From positions 1,200,595 to 1,264,594 of the forward strand of contig NZ_JACDZE010000001.1 in the NCBI RefSeq assembly GCF_014042165.1: DNA of 64,000 nucleotides. The letters are read 5' to 3'. The notes under the pieces were generated by a model, which was given only the letters and a program-made list of their open reading frames with translations, had not been told where the DNA came from and ran no database searches. Of this stretch, positions 17,119 to 26,394 are shown piece by piece. Each line of letters opens with the position of its first letter. The first letter of the stretch is position 1. This DNA is from Moheibacter lacus (lineage in GTDB: Bacteria > Bacteroidota > Bacteroidia > Flavobacteriales > Weeksellaceae). The position numbers and the translations under genes are program-made.

Positions 17119-17760
17119 TTAATTTATTGCTCCATCAGGTGCTGGGGTTGTTCCGGTAGCACTTCCACTCATATCGACCATTCTTGTTGAATTGGTTTTG
17201 GTTAAGAATGCATTATAGTAAACAGAAACATTTAAATAGATATCGACATTGTGTTCAAACTGTCGGTTGTTATTCAAATCAAATTTTAAATGCCAAGTTC
17301 CGTTCTGCACAAAGGCTCGAGCAGAATATAAAGGAAATTGACTTGCACTTCCATCTACAAATATTGAAGTTCCCCCACTATCGGTTAAAACGAAAAAACC
17401 ACCAATCGTTAGATAAAAATTAGTCGCACTAATTCCGGTGTCATAGTCATGCAAACCATGTGGGCTCACATTGTCAAAATGGTAAGGAACAAAAGTTATC
17501 GCTGAAAAAGGCATAACTTCTGGGTCAAATTTATTTAAAGTATTGGTAGTTAGGTTTTTTACCATTAGTAAAGAATTTCCAGAAGTTCCGGTATATGCAC
17601 CTATGTTTTCAAAGTACAATTCGTTATCTGGATGAAGTTGGAATGTTCCGTTGACTTCAAGGGATTCCGTTGGTGTATAGTTTGTAGGGAGTCCAATACC
17701 GACTTGGGAGAAGAGGATACCTCCTATTATGCTAAAAACAGCAAATAATAAATTTTTCAT
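17119..17760 (-). CDS. Secreted protein, member 3 of a tandem family
   Basis: A 213-residue protein of unknown function with a signal peptide (about residues 1-18). After it comes SQVGIGLPTN...SLEVNGTF, a short motif also seen at the start of many exported Bacteroidota proteins. Shared with its two upstream neighbours are a central GTWHLKFDLNNN patch and a C-terminal Gly/Ser/Thr-rich tail SGSATGTTPAP. It is the last gene of a three-gene minus-strand operon with 24-25-base gaps. No sorting domain of the known T9SS A or B type is visible. Probably periplasmic, or surface exposed by an unrecognised route. Confidence 0.75.
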   Translation of the reverse strand: MKNLLFAVFSIIGGILFSQVGIGLPTNYTPTESLEVNGTFQLHPDNELYFENIGAYTGTSGNSLLMVKNLTTNTLNKFDPEVMPFSAITFVPYHFDNVSPHGLHDYDTGISATNFYLTIGGFFVLTDSGGTSIFVDGSASQFPLYSARAFVQNGTWHLKFDLNNNRQFEHNVDIYLNVSVYYNAFLTKTNSTRMVDMSGSATGTTPAPDGAIN

Positions 17761-17784
17761 AAGAATAGGGTTTAGATAGGTTTT

Positions 17785-18450
17785 TTATATTCCAGTCGGT
17801 GCTGATGGGGCAGCTCCGGTATTGGAACCATTTAAGTTATAAGGGATTGTGCCTAGGTTTCTAAAGAATCTTTTTGGAAAAAGTACGACGTCAAAATTGT
17901 ACTGATATGAACCGGTTTGAGGATTGGCGTCTCTGGCTCTGATTTCTACGTGCCAGGTGCCACTATTTTCAAAAGTTCTGATGACAAAATTATCGTATAC
18001 ATAATTTCCTCCACTTGCGCTTTTTCTATAGATTCCTTGCGCTCCTCCAACAGGTATAGCTTCAAAATTGGAAAGGGAAATAACATATTTTGAAGTAGAA
18101 ATATTGAGGTTGAGATCGGTCAGGTTATCAGCATCTAAATTGCTTACATTATAAGCCTGAATGATAATCGGCATGATTTCTTGGTTGCCGACGAATTCCA
18201 TCAGGCGACCGTCAACTGGCGAGCCATTAGCATGGCTGTCAGCGTCTACTGCAACAATTCTGAAACTGCCCGGGCCTAGTGTGTGACCGTCATATGCAGG
18301 AAGGTTGTCTACATAAAATTTGTCTGTGATATAAACATCGCCATTGTCAACTTCCAACATATTGGAAGGGCTAGATACACCTATTCCAACCTGTCCATAA
18401 ACAGATATATAGCCGACAAAGAATAAGCTAAAAATTAAATTTGCTTTCAT
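17785..18450 (-). CDS. Secreted protein, member 2 of a tandem family
   Basis: A 221-residue protein with a signal peptide ending near ISVYG, then QVGIGVSSPSNMLEVDNGD. Like its neighbours it has a GTWHVEIRARDAN patch about 60 residues from the end and a tail NGSNTGAAPSAPTG. The middle part carries little visible identity to members 1 and 3, so the family is held together by ends and pattern. Second gene of the probable operon; 25 bases after member 1 and 24 bases before member 3. Function unknown. Confidence 0.75.
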   Translation of the reverse strand: MKANLIFSLFFVGYISVYGQVGIGVSSPSNMLEVDNGDVYITDKFYVDNLPAYDGHTLGPGSFRIVAVDADSHANGSPVDGRLMEFVGNQEIMPIIIQAYNVSNLDADNLTDLNLNISTSKYVISLSNFEAIPVGGAQGIYRKSASGGNYVYDNFVIRTFENSGTWHVEIRARDANPQTGSYQYNFDVVLFPKRFFRNLGTIPYNLNGSNTGAAPSAPTGI

Positions 18451-18475
18451 AATGAGTTAGGTTAATTATGGGTAA

Positions 18476-19075
18476 TTAGTAGGTGATAATCGGTGTGCCA
18501 ACCGCAGTAGTTCCTCCTTGCATGTTTACAACTTGTAAGGGGTAAATTTTCGCATAAGTTTTTGGATAGACCACGCATGTGATATTCCAAGTTCCATTAT
18601 TGTCGGAAGCGACTGCTGAATAGTCTGCCTCTAAATGCCAAGTACCGCCAATTTCTTTTGTTCTAGCAACAGGAGGAGCCGGATTGTCTCCCTCCAAATC
18701 CTCGTTGAACCAGGCAGAAAGAATGACTAGTGCATAATTGGTCGAGTTTATTTTGGTGTCAAAATCCAAAACCCAATCACCATTTACATTTTGTAGTTGA
18801 TAGGTTAAAATGGAAGAAATTCCTCCTGTTCCGGATGCTGATAAGTCCAAAAGCTCAATAGCGTCAGTGTTTTGATCCTGAACCAGATATACAAAAGACT
18901 CTCGTTCCGTAATGGAAACTGCTGGTAGATTGGCAGGTAGTAGTACATTGGTAGATTTCATCGATCCGTTAATGTCAATAGCAGATCCTGCCCTTGGTGA
19001 GTCGGTGTTTATCCCAACTTGAGCAAATAATGAAATAGCCGAAAATAGTGAAAGTAGGGTTAATAGACCTTTCAT
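18476..19075 (-). CDS. Secreted protein, member 1 of a tandem family
   Basis: A 199-residue protein with a signal peptide ending near SLFA, then QVGINTDSPRAGSAIDINGS. It carries the shared GTWHLEADYS patch and the tail NMQGGTTAVGTP. It is the first gene of the three-gene operon and has a good promoter (TTG-19-TAATTTCG) upstream. The QVGI-T-xP--x-LEVNG opening is common in Bacteroidota exported proteins, including putative adhesins. Function unknown. Confidence 0.75.
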   Translation of the reverse strand: MKGLLTLLSLFSAISLFAQVGINTDSPRAGSAIDINGSMKSTNVLLPANLPAVSITERESFVYLVQDQNTDAIELLDLSASGTGGISSILTYQLQNVNGDWVLDFDTKINSTNYALVILSAWFNEDLEGDNPAPPVARTKEIGGTWHLEADYSAVASDNNGTWNITCVVYPKTYAKIYPLQVVNMQGGTTAVGTPIITY

Positions 19076-19100
19076 AGTGAGTTTAGTTTAGTAGTTGGGA

Positions 19101-19130
19101 CGAAATTACAAACATTTGGTTGATTACCAA
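19101..19130 (-). promoter_or_regulatory. Promoter of the three-gene secreted family
   Basis: On the minus strand TTG (19130-19128) is followed after exactly 19 bases by TAATTTCG (19108-19101), one mismatch from TAnnTTTG. It lies 25 bases upstream of the first gene of the family. Confidence 0.5.
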
Positions 19131-19190
19131 AATTATTTAGAAAATCCGTTAAATTTATCTATAAAATAGGATCTATTGAAGAAAGGATTT

Positions 19191-19838
19191 TTAGTTCTTC
19201 ATCATTTCTCGGATGACATCCAACGGATTTGCTGCGCTAAACACAGCATTGCCTGCTACCAGTACATCTGCACCCAATTGAGAAAGTTGCGCTGCATTTC
19301 CCGGCCCAACTCCACCATCTACTTCAATTAAAACTTCAGCATTTTTTTTGTCGATTAGTTCTGCAGCTTGAACGATCTTTTCATAAGTATGTTGGATAAA
19401 TTTTTGTCCTCCAAAACCAGGATTGACACTCATGATTAATAGCAAGTCTATTTCTTTGATGATGTCTTCTAGTACATGAACTGGTGTGTGTGGATTTAAA
19501 GCTACCCCAGCTTTCATTCCTTCATTTTTGATCGCTTGAATTGTTCTATGGAGATGGGTTGAAGCTTCGTAGTGTACCGTTAAAACATCTGCTCCAACTT
19601 CTTTGAAGGTAGAAATATACCTTTCAGGTTGTACGATCATCAAATGAACATCCAAAACCTTTTCGGTTAAATCATCAATGGTTTTAATGATAGGCATTCC
19701 ATAAGAAATATTCGGAACGAAAACACCATCCATCACATCGAGATGTATCCATTCTGCTGCACTTTCATTGAGCATTTCGATATCTCTTTGAAGGTTTCCA
19801 AAGTCTGCTGCAAGAACGGATGGTGCGATGATTGGCAT
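19191..19838 (-). CDS. rpe: Ribulose-phosphate 3-epimerase
   Basis: A 215-residue TIM-barrel enzyme that interconverts ribulose 5-phosphate and xylulose 5-phosphate in the pentose phosphate pathway. Visible family motifs are APSVLAADFGNL, WIHLDVMDGVFVPNIS (metal His and Asp), DVHLMI, LIMSVNPGFGGQKFI and EVDGGVGPGNA. Length is normal. It lies downstream of rpoD on the same strand but a terminator separates the two. Confidence 0.97.
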   Translation of the reverse strand: MPIIAPSVLAADFGNLQRDIEMLNESAAEWIHLDVMDGVFVPNISYGMPIIKTIDDLTEKVLDVHLMIVQPERYISTFKEVGADVLTVHYEASTHLHRTIQAIKNEGMKAGVALNPHTPVHVLEDIIKEIDLLLIMSVNPGFGGQKFIQHTYEKIVQAAELIDKKNAEVLIEVDGGVGPGNAAQLSQLGADVLVAGNAVFSAANPLDVIREMMKN

Positions 19839-19904
19839 GATGTAGAATTTTCAAATTATCGGTAAAGATACTATTCTCGTAAAAGAAAATAGATCTTTCA
19901 AACA

Positions 19905-19930
19905 TAAAAAAAGCCCGAATTTTCGGGCTT
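19905..19930 (-). terminator. Rho-independent terminator of rpoD
   Basis: AAGCCCGAA (19911-19919) pairs with TTCGGGCTT (19922-19930). On the minus strand the stem is followed by a T-run (A's at 19906-19912 on the plus strand), just downstream of the rpoD stop. Confidence 0.9.
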
Positions 19931-19948
19931 CCTATATTTTTTTATGAT

Positions 19949-20815
19949 TTATCGTCCTATGTAGGATTTTAATATTTTACTTCTCGAAGTATGTTTTAAT
20001 CTTCTGATCGCCTTTTCTTTGATTTGTCGCACGCGTTCACGTGTTAAATCAAAAGTCTCACCGATTTCTTCTAGCGTCATCGGGTGCGCACCATTTAAAC
20101 CGAAATACAATCGGATCAAATCCGCTTCTCTTGGCGTCAAAGTTTGTAAAGCGCGTTCGATTTCAATTCGCAAAGATTCGGTCATTAAACTTCCATCAGG
20201 ACTTGGAGATTCTCCAGTGTTCAATACATCATATAAATTGGAATCTTCACCTTCAACCAACGGTGCATCCATCGATACATGACGACCTGAATTTTTCATC
20301 GATTCTTTTACGTCGCTTTCTGACATGTCCAATAACTCCGAAATTTCTTCTGCCGAAGGAGCTCTTTCGTGTTCTTGTTCAAGGGTAGCGTAAGCTTTGT
20401 TGATTTTATTGATCGAACCGATTTTGTTCAAAGGCAAGCGTACGATCCTTGATTGTTCAGCCAACGCCTGCAAAATAGATTGTCTGATCCACCAAACCGC
20501 ATAAGAAATGAATTTAAAACCACGCGTTTCATCAAATCTTTGTGCAGCTTTAATCAGTCCTAAATTTCCTTCATTGATCAAATCCGGTAAACTCAACCCT
20601 TGATTTTGATACTGTTTAGCAACTGAAACCACAAAACGAAGATTGGCTTTGGTTAATTTTTCCAAAGCAACTCGATCTCCGGCCTTGATTCTTTGTGCTA
20701 ATTCCACCTCCTCGTCTGCAGTGATGAGGTCTACTTTCCCGATTTCTTGTAAATATTTGTCAAGTGACGCAGTTTCCCGATTGGTTACCTGCTTGGTAAT
20801 TTTCAGCTGTCGCAT
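19949..20815 (-). CDS. rpoD: Primary RNA polymerase sigma factor
   Basis: A 288-residue sigma-70 of the short Bacteroidota type that lacks the long region 1.1 and the non-conserved insert. Region 1.2 is at [12 protein letters not shown], region 2 at [30 protein letters not shown] and [19 protein letters not shown], region 3 at [11 protein letters not shown], and region 4 at [15 protein letters not shown] and [27 protein letters not shown]. It should recognise the TTG/TAnnTTTG promoters found across this window. It is transcribed alone and ends at a clear terminator. Confidence 0.95.
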   Translation of the reverse strand: MRQLKITKQVTNRETASLDKYLQEIGKVDLITADEEVELAQRIKAGDRVALEKLTKANLRFVVSVAKQYQNQGLSLPDLINEGNLGLIKAAQRFDETRGFKFISYAVWWIRQSILQALAEQSRIVRLPLNKIGSINKINKAYATLEQEHERAPSAEEISELLDMSESDVKESMKNSGRHVSMDAPLVEGEDSNLYDVLNTGESPSPDGSLMTESLRIEIERALQTLTPREADLIRLYFGLNGAHPMTLEEIGETFDLTRERVRQIKEKAIRRLKHTSRSKILKSYIGR

Positions 20816-20950
20816 TCTCTTTCTCTGTTCTTTTTAATTGAATAATGTGTGGTTGTTTTAAGTATACGTAAATTTGTTGTAAAAGGTTACAGTTTCTAAA
20901 ATGAATTATTGTAATTTGTTCTGATTTAATCAATTGAGAAAAAAGAATTT

Positions 20951-21304
20951 ATGGATATTGAAGCATTTAGGACTTATTGTTTAGGGAAGAATGAAGTAAC
21001 AGAAGAATTTCCATTTGGTCCGGAAACATTGGTATTTAAGGTAGCAGGAAAAATGTTTGCGCTTACAGGTCTTGATCGTCCTGAGTTTTCAGTTAATTTA
21101 AAATGCGATCCCAATTATGCGATGGAACTTCGCGAAAACTTTGTGGAAGTTCAACCCGGGTACCACATGAATAAAATCCACTGGAATACCGTCCATTTCG
21201 AAGGAAGTTTACCAGAAAATCTTTTAATTGAGTTGATAGATCATTCCTATCATCTTGTGGTAGATTCATTTTCTAAATCAAAAAGAAAAGAATTGGGCAT
21301 TTAA
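20951..21304 (+). CDS. MmcQ/YjbR family protein
   Basis: A 117-residue protein of the MmcQ/YjbR family: MDIEAFRTYCLGKNEVTEEFPFGPETLVFKV, KMFALTGLDRPEFSVNLKCDP, PGYHMNKIHWNTV, ELIDHSYHLV. Members have a fold resembling the DNA-binding part of CyaY-like or transcription factors, but a cellular role is not known. A stand-alone gene divergent from rpoD. Confidence 0.85.
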   Translation: MDIEAFRTYCLGKNEVTEEFPFGPETLVFKVAGKMFALTGLDRPEFSVNLKCDPNYAMELRENFVEVQPGYHMNKIHWNTVHFEGSLPENLLIELIDHSYHLVVDSFSKSKRKELGI

Positions 21305-21351
21305 TTAATAAGAATTCCTCGATGTATCCACTGAAATTGTCATTCCTGAAC

Positions 21352-21750
21352 TTAATTCGATTCCAATTTGAATTTCAATAAAACATTGTCTTTTAAAACC
21401 TGAATCGTATCGCTTTCAGCATGTTTCCAAATTAAATACGGTTTTTCTAAATCTTTTAAGGAGGCAATTTCTACTATATTTAAATTCGAGTCCAATAAAG
21501 TAGAATCCTGTGATTCTGCTATCAATTCCAAATCGGTATTTAAAAAATAAGGCTCATTGATGCGAAGTGATCCATCTCTTTCCAAACCCCATTCGACCAG
21601 CATTGGATAGATTTCAATTTCATTGTCGACAAAAACTTTGGAACTGTTCAATACGAAACGCACCATAAAAACCAATGCCACAAAGATGGAAATTACCATG
21701 AACCAATAATAGTATTTCCACCTTGATTTGTATTTTTTCTTCTTTGCCAA
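21352..21750 (-). CDS. Hypothetical single-pass membrane protein
   Basis: A 132-residue protein with a very basic N terminus (AKKKKYKSRWKYYY), one membrane helix at about residues 14-33 and an acidic extracytoplasmic part with no family I recognise. The basic residues before the helix predict an inner-membrane protein with its C-terminal domain outside the cytoplasm. No operon partner; it diverges from leuS. Confidence 0.6.
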   Translation of the reverse strand: MAKKKKYKSRWKYYYWFMVISIFVALVFMVRFVLNSSKVFVDNEIEIYPMLVEWGLERDGSLRINEPYFLNTDLELIAESQDSTLLDSNLNIVEIASLKDLEKPYLIWKHAESDTIQVLKDNVLLKFKLESN

Positions 21751-21868
21751 TTTAGTTTTTCATTAGGTTGATAAAGCAAAAATAAAGAATTTAATTTTTT
21801 CAATTTCAATGGTTTTTTGAATTTGAAATTCTAAAATCATTTAAAAGCGCAATTCCTTTAAAATTGGC

Positions 21869-21876
21869 TAAATTTG
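21869..21876 (+). promoter_or_regulatory. Possible -7 box for leuS
   Basis: TAAATTTG fits TAnnTTTG and lies 20 bases before the leuS ATG. It sits inside the frame that could be extended to a TTG at 21864, which argues for the ATG at 21897 as the real start. No clear TTG box is at the ideal spacing. Confidence 0.4.
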
Positions 21877-21896
21877 CAGCTTCAAAATCGAATCAA

Positions 21897-24800
21897 ATGC
21901 AATACCACCACAAAGAAATTGAACAAAAATGGCAAAAATTTTGGGCTGAAAACAAAACCTTTAAAGCTGAAAATCACTCTTCGAAACCAAAATTTTATGT
22001 GCTGGACATGTTTCCCTATCCTTCTGGAGCGGGTTTGCATGTGGGACATCCACTCGGATACATTGCATCTGATATTTTTTCGCGATACAAACGCTTAAAA
22101 GGATTTAATGTCTTGCATCCCATGGGCTATGATTCCTTTGGGCTTCCGGCGGAGCAATATGCCATTCAAACCGGACAACATCCGGCGATTACAACCAAAG
22201 TGAACATAGAAGGTGGCGTGGACAAACAAGGAAACGAAATCGAAGGTTATCGAAAACAATTGGACAGAATTGGTTTTTCCTATGATTGGGACAGAGAAGT
22301 TCGGACTTCAAATCCCGATTATTACAAATGGACCCAATGGATTTTTATCCAATTGTTCAATTCTTATTACGATAAAGATGCGGACAAAGCCTTACCGATT
22401 GCTGATTTGATTCAAGAATTTGAAAAAGATGGAAATCTGAAAGCCAATGCAGTTTGCGATGAGGATACCCCGAAATTTACAGCAGAAAACTGGAATCAAT
22501 TCTCTGAAAAACAACAACAAGAAATTTTGTTGAAATACAGATTGACCTATTTGGCTGAAGCCGAAGTCAATTGGTGTCCTGCGCTGGGAACCGTTTTGGC
22601 AAACGATGAAGTCGTAAATGGCGTTTCTGAGCGAGGAGGTCATCCGGTCATCCGTAAAAAAATGACCCAATGGATGATGCGCATCACAGCTTATGCAGAA
22701 AGATTGTTAAACGATTTGGAAAAAATCGATTGGCCACAGCCGATCAAAGACGCCCAAACCTATTGGATAGGAAAAAGCAATGGTGCTTCTGTGAAATTCG
22801 AAGTAAAAAATCACGACCTACCGATTGAAGTTTTTACCACCCGACCCGATACGATTTTTGGGGTTTCCTATGTGACACTTGCGCCTGAACATCCTTATGT
22901 TTTGAAAATCGTAACGGAAGATAGAAAACAAGCGGTTACCGACTATATCGAAAAAACGTCCAAACGTTCAGAACGTGAGCGGATGGCTGACGTTACGACG
23001 ATTTCAGGTGAATTTACCGGTGCTTATGCCATTCATCCTTTGACCGGAAAAGAATTGCCGATTTGGATAGGGGATTATGTGCTTTCCGGATATGGAACAG
23101 GCGCTGTGATGGCAGTTCCGGCGGGAGATGAACGCGATCATAAATTTGCCAAACATTTCAACTTACCAATTATAGACATATTTAAAGACATTGATGTAAC
23201 GGAAAATGCATTTGTGGAAAAAGAAGGATTTGTTTTCCAGAATTCTGAAATGCTCGATGGTTTAAATTATAAAGAAGCTACTCAAAAAATCATACAAATT
23301 CTCGAAGAAAACCATTTCGGAAAAGGAAAAGTCAATTATCGTTTGCGCGATGCTGTATTTTCCAGACAAAGGTATTGGGGTGAACCTGTCCCTGCGTATT
23401 ATAAAGATGATGTTCCTTATATGATCGATGAAAAACATCTGCCGTTGGTTTTGCCCGAAGTGGACGAATATCTTCCCACCGAAACCGGCGAACCACCTTT
23501 GGGAAGAGCCAAAGAATGGGCTTGGGATATTTCCAAAAATGAAATTGTAAATGTGGATCAAATCGACGAACAAACCGTTTTCCCATTGGAATTGAATACG
23601 ATGCCGGGCTGGGCGGGAAGTTCCTGGTATTTTTTGCGGTATATGGATGCAAAAAACGAGGAAGAATTTGCCTCAAAAGAAGCGATGGATTACTGGAAAG
23701 AAGTGGATTTGTACATGGGCGGAAGCGAACATGCGACCGGGCATTTGTTGTATGCACGTTTCTGGCAGAAATTCTTGTTTGATTTGAATTTAGTTCCAAC
23801 CGATGAATTTGCTAAAAAACTCATCAACCAAGGGATGATTTTGGGGATGAGTGCGTTTGTTTATAGGATTGATTTTGATTTTCATTGGTCAACTTCGACT
23901 AGAAATTTTCCACAACCTAAATTAGCTAATGATTATTTTATAAGTTATGGATTGTTTAAACAACTAAACAATTTACAAAATAAAATTTTAAACTCGGATA
24001 AACTTTCTCTTGAGGAAAAAAATACATTCGTTAATGGAAATGGATTTGGAAAAAGACTTTCAATAGTAGGGGAAGGTTCTGAGTTTTGGAAAATTTTATC
24101 AGATAATGATAAAATACTAATTTCAAACTACAAAGAAATAGAGAGAAGAATCATTAGTGACTTGAAAGAAGGGAATTTTGGAATTATTGTAGAGGCTTTG
24201 AAATTTAATCCCATCCACGTCGACGTAAACCTACTTAAAGACGGCGACGAATTAGACATTGAAAAATTCAAAGCTTGGCGAGAAGAATATGCTGATGCTG
24301 AATTTATATATGAATCTGATGGAAATTTCTTGACTTCCCGCGAAGTAGAAAAAATGTCCAAATCCAAATACAATGTCATCAATCCCGATGATATTTGTAA
24401 GCAATACGGAGCGGACACACTTCGACTTTATGAAATGTTTTTGGGTCCGATTGAACAAGCCAAACCTTGGAATACACAAGGATTAAGCGGCGTTTATTCG
24501 TTTTTGAAGAAATTCTGGCGTTTGTACCATTCGGGAGAAAATGAGGCTTTCTTTGTTTCAGATGAAGAGCCGACCAAAGCGGAAATGAAGGCTTTGCATC
24601 AAACGATCAAAAAAGTGGATGAAGACGTAAACAATTTCTCGTTTAACACATCGGTTTCCAATTTTATGATTGCCGTAAATGAATTGACCAAGATGAATTC
24701 CAACAAACGTGCGGTTTTGGAGCCGTTGGCGGTTTTGATTTCGCCGTATGCGCCGCATATTGCAGAAGAAATTTGGGAGAAATTGGGACACAAAGAAAGT

Positions 24801-25037
24801 ATCACATTTGCCGAATTCCCTGAATTTGATGCGAAATGGTTGGTGGAAGATGCAAAGGAATATCCGGTTTCGTTTAATGGAAAGATGCGTTTCAAATTGG
24901 AATTGCCGATGGATTTGAGCAAAGACCAAATCCAAGAAGCGGTGATGGCAGACGAAAGAACCATTAAACAATTGGAAGGAAGAACGCCAAAAAACATCAT
25001 TATTGTTCCGGGGAAAATCATCAATATCGTGGGATAG
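21897..25037 (+). CDS. leuS: Leucyl-tRNA synthetase with extra insertion
   Basis: A 1046-residue class I synthetase that charges tRNA-Leu. HIGH motif as HVGH at residues 48-51 within FPYPSGAGLHVGHPLGY, editing domain with FTTRPDTIFG, AVPAGDERD, and KMSKS at residue 819. The C-terminal anticodon-binding part ends in NIIIVPGKIINIVG. Between LGMSAFVYRID (about residue 658) and PIHVDVNLLKDGDELDIE (about 771) lies an extra 110 or so residues with very low G+C DNA (64 of 240 bases in 23941-24180), where related enzymes have, as I recall, only a short leucine-specific loop. The frame stays intact through the insertion and all catalytic motifs are present. Flanking coding DNA is far richer in G+C (30 of 60 at 23701-23760). 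Confidence 0.95.
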   Translation: MQYHHKEIEQKWQKFWAENKTFKAENHSSKPKFYVLDMFPYPSGAGLHVGHPLGYIASDIFSRYKRLKGFNVLHPMGYDSFGLPAEQYAIQTGQHPAITTKVNIEGGVDKQGNEIEGYRKQLDRIGFSYDWDREVRTSNPDYYKWTQWIFIQLFNSYYDKDADKALPIADLIQEFEKDGNLKANAVCDEDTPKFTAENWNQFSEKQQQEILLKYRLTYLAEAEVNWCPALGTVLANDEVVNGVSERGGHPVIRKKMTQWMMRITAYAERLLNDLEKIDWPQPIKDAQTYWIGKSNGASVKFEVKNHDLPIEVFTTRPDTIFGVSYVTLAPEHPYVLKIVTEDRKQAVTDYIEKTSKRSERERMADVTTISGEFTGAYAIHPLTGKELPIWIGDYVLSGYGTGAVMAVPAGDERDHKFAKHFNLPIIDIFKDIDVTENAFVEKEGFVFQNSEMLDGLNYKEATQKIIQILEENHFGKGKVNYRLRDAVFSRQRYWGEPVPAYYKDDVPYMIDEKHLPLVLPEVDEYLPTETGEPPLGRAKEWAWDISKNEIVNVDQIDEQTVFPLELNTMPGWAGSSWYFLRYMDAKNEEEFASKEAMDYWKEVDLYMGGSEHATGHLLYARFWQKFLFDLNLVPTDEFAKKLINQGMILGMSAFVYRIDFDFHWSTSTRNFPQPKLANDYFISYGLFKQLNNLQNKILNSDKLSLEEKNTFVNGNGFGKRLSIVGEGSEFWKILSDNDKILISNYKEIERRIISDLKEGNFGIIVEALKFNPIHVDVNLLKDGDELDIEKFKAWREEYADAEFIYESDGNFLTSREVEKMSKSKYNVINPDDICKQYGADTLRLYEMFLGPIEQAKPWNTQGLSGVYSFLKKFWRLYHSGENEAFFVSDEEPTKAEMKALHQTIKKVDEDVNNFSFNTSVSNFMIAVNELTKMNSNKRAVLEPLAVLISPYAPHIAEEIWEKLGHKESITFAEFPEFDAKWLVEDAKEYPVSFNGKMRFKLELPMDLSKDQIQEAVMADERTIKQLEGRTPKNIIIVPGKIINIVG
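23870..24210 (+). other. AT-rich in-frame insertion inside leuS
   Basis: This stretch encodes about 110 residues (DFDFHWSTSTRNFPQP to GIIVEALKFN) between the catalytic core and the KMSKS loop. Base composition drops sharply at both ends. The protein has no intein splice motifs and no recognised domain. It sits at the place of the leucine-specific domain of bacterial LeuRS. Confidence 0.6.
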
Positions 25038-25125
25038 AGCAGTTTAAGTTGGGAAGAAAATAATTTTTGAATTCTCTTTTAAGTTGGATTAAAATTTGCT
25101 TAAATTTAGACTAATAAAGGTAGTT

Positions 25126-25392
25126 ATGGAAACAGCAGAATTAATCGAAAAAGAAGAAGTAATCAATTATCACTTCGTTCCGGTGGATCAAAAAGAGTCT
25201 AATATCACCCAAGCAAAATTGGAAAGAGCATTGCGTTTGGGAAATGAATATAAATCAAAGACTTATATCACTTTCCTGACTGATCAGGGACCTAAAAAAA
25301 TTGAAACAACGGTTTGGTCTTGGACAGAAGATTACATCCAAATCAAAGGAAGTGTTTCAATTCCATTGAAATCCTTGATTGACATCGCATAA
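25126..25392 (+). CDS. Small conserved hypothetical protein (88 aa)
   Basis: An 88-residue soluble protein, METAELIEKEEVINYHF at the start and WTEDYIQIKGSVSIPLKSLIDIA at the end. The mixed beta pattern is regular and looks real. I do not recognise a named family with certainty. The start at 25126 is chosen over 25096 because the upstream residues lie in an AT-rich promoter-like stretch. It converges on the DUF4168 gene with 12 bases between stops. Confidence 0.6.
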   Translation: METAELIEKEEVINYHFVPVDQKESNITQAKLERALRLGNEYKSKTYITFLTDQGPKKIETTVWSWTEDYIQIKGSVSIPLKSLIDIA

Positions 25393-25404
25393 AGAGGATC
25401 GATT

Positions 25405-25836
25405 TTAGATTTGAGATAAGATTTTTTCCAATTTGATTTGAAGCAATTGATCTTGTTTGACGCGCTCGGCAATGGCTTTGTAATCTTGTTTGCTCAAATC
25501 ATGTTTGGAGTAAGCCTTTTCAACTTCTTGCTCCAATTTGTTTTGAACCTTTTCAATTTCAGGTTGAATTTCTTCGTATTTGGTAAATTCAGATTTCGGA
25601 ACATCAGGCTCATAATCAGAATTTTTGCTTTCATTGATGGCATGGTAAACTTCTAAATCCATTCCTTCTTTTGAAATAATTTGCGCCATTTCTTTTTGTG
25701 CTTTATTGTTCAATTGAAGCATTTCTTTATAAGCCCGAGCGAAATTCTGTAAATCATAATCGGTTACTTCCTGCGCATTGATTTGGGAAAATGCAAAAAT
25801 TCCCAACAGCACTACCAAACTTTTTATTGTCTTCAT
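25405..25836 (-). CDS. DUF4168-type secreted protein
   Basis: A 143-residue protein with a signal peptide ending in SQINA. The mature part is almost entirely helical and charged, with the DUF4168-like pattern VTDYDLQNFARAYKEMLQLNN and KHDLSKQDYKAIAERVKQDQ. Members are small periplasmic proteins of unknown function. Stand-alone gene. Confidence 0.75.
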   Translation of the reverse strand: MKTIKSLVVLLGIFAFSQINAQEVTDYDLQNFARAYKEMLQLNNKAQKEMAQIISKEGMDLEVYHAINESKNSDYEPDVPKSEFTKYEEIQPEIEKVQNKLEQEVEKAYSKHDLSKQDYKAIAERVKQDQLLQIKLEKILSQI

Positions 25837-25987
25837 TATGATTGATTTTAATTCAAACGTAAGCTTTTCAAATATATTGCCAAAATAAATTTCTTAAATC
25901 CTATCTAAACAACTGAAAAGCAGACTTTAAAGAATTTGGCACAATTGTTTCATAAATTCTGACGTTAATTATTTAAAAAATCAGTTT

Positions 25988-26374
25988 ATGAAAGTTAAAG
26001 GAAAAATGTTAGGGTTATTGTTTGCGATGTTGTTTGCATCTTCATGGATGATTTCATGTAGTGATGATGATAGTCCGGCCGACAGTGATGTTTTTGTAGG
26101 AAGGTATGAAGGTTTTGTTTCCTATTCAAATGGTGAGAGCAATACAACGGACGAAAATGGATATGTTCAAGTTGTAAAAGTAGGTGAGCATTATAATTTT
26201 TTATTTTCCAATGGGATTCCGGATTTAACGGGTGTTCAATTTGAGTCAGATGGAGAAGTTTTGATTAACATCGGTGCGACTGAAACTCAGTTGATCCGTG
26301 TTACCGCCAATTCTCTTCAGATTGCCTATGCAGAAAATGGGAATGATGTTTGGACAGCCAATTGTACGAGATAG
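25988..26374 (+). CDS. Putative surface lipoprotein
   Basis: A 128-residue protein with a lipoprotein signal: hydrophobic MLGLLFAMLFASS and lipobox MISC, cleaved before Cys24. The residues after the Cys (SDDDSPADSD) are acidic, resembling the surface-export signal of Bacteroidota lipoproteins, so it is probably on the outside of the outer membrane. The rest is a small beta-rich domain I cannot assign. A terminator follows directly. Confidence 0.75.
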   Translation: MKVKGKMLGLLFAMLFASSWMISCSDDDSPADSDVFVGRYEGFVSYSNGESNTTDENGYVQVVKVGEHYNFLFSNGIPDLTGVQFESDGEVLINIGATETQLIRVTANSLQIAYAENGNDVWTANCTR

Positions 26375-26394
26375 AAATTCCACAATTAATAACG

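Noticed and set aside
23332-23799. 155-codon minus-strand frame, and other long minus frames inside leuS
   Set aside because: Fully overlapped by the leuS coding frame; composition of a reverse shadow.
23870-24210. Intein in leuS
   Set aside because: The segment is only about 110 residues and has no Cys/Ser start, His-Asn end or block motifs of inteins; the host protein reads continuously with it.
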